Position numbers and translations under genes: made by a program. Below the pieces are notes generated by a model, which was given only the letters and a program-made list of their open reading frames with translations, did not search any database and had not been told where the DNA came from. A DNA stretch of 40,674 nt from a bacterium (GTDB lineage Bacteria > Auribacterota > UBA3054 > JAPLST01), in contig JAOACZ010000025.1 of NCBI GenBank assembly GCA_026417575.1, positions 1-40,674 on the forward strand. Reading direction: 5' to 3'. The first letter of the stretch is position 1, and each line of letters begins with the position of its first letter. This document shows, one piece after another, positions 39,708 to 40,674 of the stretch.

Positions 39708-40674
39708 ATGAGCAGCGGGAAGATCTGCAGTGAGCCGTGGAGCCCACCGCGGGCACGCGGGGTGGCGTTAGTGGCGGTACTGTCCGTCCTGACAGTCCTG
39801 GCGGTGTTGGCAGCGGCGTTTGCAGTGTTGATTCAGTTGGATGTGGCCAATGCGAATGCGCAGGTCGAGATACAGCGGCTGAATTTGCTGGTTGAGTCGG
39901 GAGTAAATCACGCGGTTGCGGTGATTCAGCAGGCGCAGGCAGCTGGGGAGAAGATTTCGACACTTCCTCAAAGTAGTCTTAGGCGAGCATTCGGGGCATT
40001 TTCGAGCGGGGCGGAGGTGGAGGATGCACGGCGAGCACCTGCGCCAGGCGGAGGGCGATGGATTGAGGTGAAGAACAGCCGCGGGATAGTGGAAGGGCGT
40101 TACCGCGTGGCCGTGGAAGACGAGGCAGCGAAGGTGAACCTCAACACAGGTTTTTTGTTAGACCGTTCGCGGGGCGCAGGATGGTTGCCAGGAGAAGTGG
40201 CGTTGACCTTTGCCAGCGGTCTGCCCTCGCAAATCATGCAGCGTGTAGTGCATTTTCGCTACGGCGCGAATCTGGTGCCAGGGGCACGCGGGGATGATGA
40301 TGCCAATAACGTGCTGCTGATGTCGGATGGCATTGACAACAATGCCAACGGGATCGTTGACGAAGACAATGAGGGTGTCGAGGACCCAGGTGAATATTCG
40401 CCGTATTATCCGAAGGGCGACGACCGGCGCTTTACCAGTCTAAGTGAGGTGCTGAGTGTCCTGTTGAGCGGCCCGTTCCGATTGACGGTGGAGTCGCGCC
40501 GGCTGATTCAGCGGGAGATTCCGCGACGGACGACACTGTATTCCATGGACATGCCGGGGTCGGCGACGCTCCCAGACGAGGATCCGGCAGATGTGAATGT
40601 GGTGAATCCGCGGCAAGCGCGGCGGTTGATCGGGCGGGCGAACATGCGCACGCCGCTGGCTGGCACGCAGCGGG
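39708..40674 (+). CDS. GspK-like general secretion / minor pseudopilin protein, 3' end outside window
   Basis: The frame is open from the ATG at 39708 (or an in-frame ATG at 39693) to the end of the window, about 322 residues. A prepilin-like signal, RARG-VALVAVLSVLTVLAVLAAAF, is followed by an amphipathic helix (LLVESGVNHAVAVIQQAQ), as in GspK. EDEAAKVNLNTGF is the family's conserved 'D...NLN' region. SDGIDNNANGIVDEDNEG looks like a calcium-binding DxDxNG-type loop insertion. FTSLSEVLSVLLSGPF resembles the SAM-like GspK segment. GspK tops the type II secretion pseudopilus. The third codon position is unusually G-rich compared with neighbouring plus-strand genes. Whether the full type II system lies downstream cannot be seen. 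Confidence 0.82.
   Translation, partial: MSSGKICSEPWSPPRARGVALVAVLSVLTVLAVLAAAFAVLIQLDVANANAQVEIQRLNLLVESGVNHAVAVIQQAQAAGEKISTLPQSSLRRAFGAFSSGAEVEDARRAPAPGGGRWIEVKNSRGIVEGRYRVAVEDEAAKVNLNTGFLLDRSRGAGWLPGEVALTFASGLPSQIMQRVVHFRYGANLVPGARGDDDANNVLLMSDGIDNNANGIVDEDNEGVEDPGEYSPYYPKGDDRRFTSLSEVLSVLLSGPFRLTVESRRLIQREIPRRTTLYSMDMPGSATLPDEDPADVNVVNPRQARRLIGRANMRTPLAGTQR

Noticed and set aside
1-40674. CRISPR array, insertion sequence or prophage
   Set aside because: No regularly spaced identical repeats, transposase motifs or phage genes were seen anywhere in the window.

Overview
The window is a GC-rich bacterial chromosome segment. Two secreted proteins end in PEP-CTERM-type tails (Pro-Glu-Pro, hydrophobic stretch, Arg cluster). 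There are also two prepilin-like proteins, a TMTC-like membrane protein with TPRs and GH94 phosphorylases. Together these point to a Gram-negative member of the PVC group (Verrucomicrobiota or Kiritimatiellota are my best guess). That placement is inference; no rRNA or other decisive marker is present. Signals resemble sigma-70 promoters (several TTGACx-N17-TAnAAT or TGnTATAAT boxes), and many genes are translationally coupled by 4-bp ATGA or GTGA overlaps.

Left part (1-13.1 kb): two tandem GH94 sugar phosphorylases (the first cut by the window edge); a minus-strand pair of SUMT (cobA) and a TMTC-like membrane protein; a plus-strand cluster of DRE-TIM aldolase, YggS, MurA and a beta-CASP nuclease; a small zinc-ribbon gene; and adenine deaminase, which appears to be read from a leaderless mRNA. 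MurA carries Asp where most bacteria have the fosfomycin-target Cys.

Middle part (13.1-27 kb): tRNA-Pro(GGG), a 500-bp non-coding stretch with two copies of a repeat, an ArsR regulator coupled to a DUF6132-like/thioredoxin fusion, a tRNA with CAU anticodon, a phasin-UbiB-HAD phosphatase operon, HU with a clear promoter and terminator, a SOUL-like protein, a lipoprotein and RlmN in one overlapping series, a TldD-TldE-ribokinase operon, and a gluzincin-like peptidase.

Right part (27-40.7 kb): a strong consensus promoter with a perfect dyad at its start site drives a PEP-CTERM beta-helix protein coupled to a 955-residue prepilin-like protein. An 800-bp non-coding stretch follows with a third, inverted copy of the repeat, then a PEP-CTERM HExxH metallopeptidase. 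On the minus strand is a tightly overlapping operon thiS-thiG-queH-thiH-thiE-alpha/beta hydrolase (thiazole synthesis by the radical-SAM ThiH route, with a queuosine enzyme inserted). The window ends inside a GspK-like gene.

The least explained items are the three-copy non-coding repeat and the regulated PEP-CTERM/prepilin-like pair.
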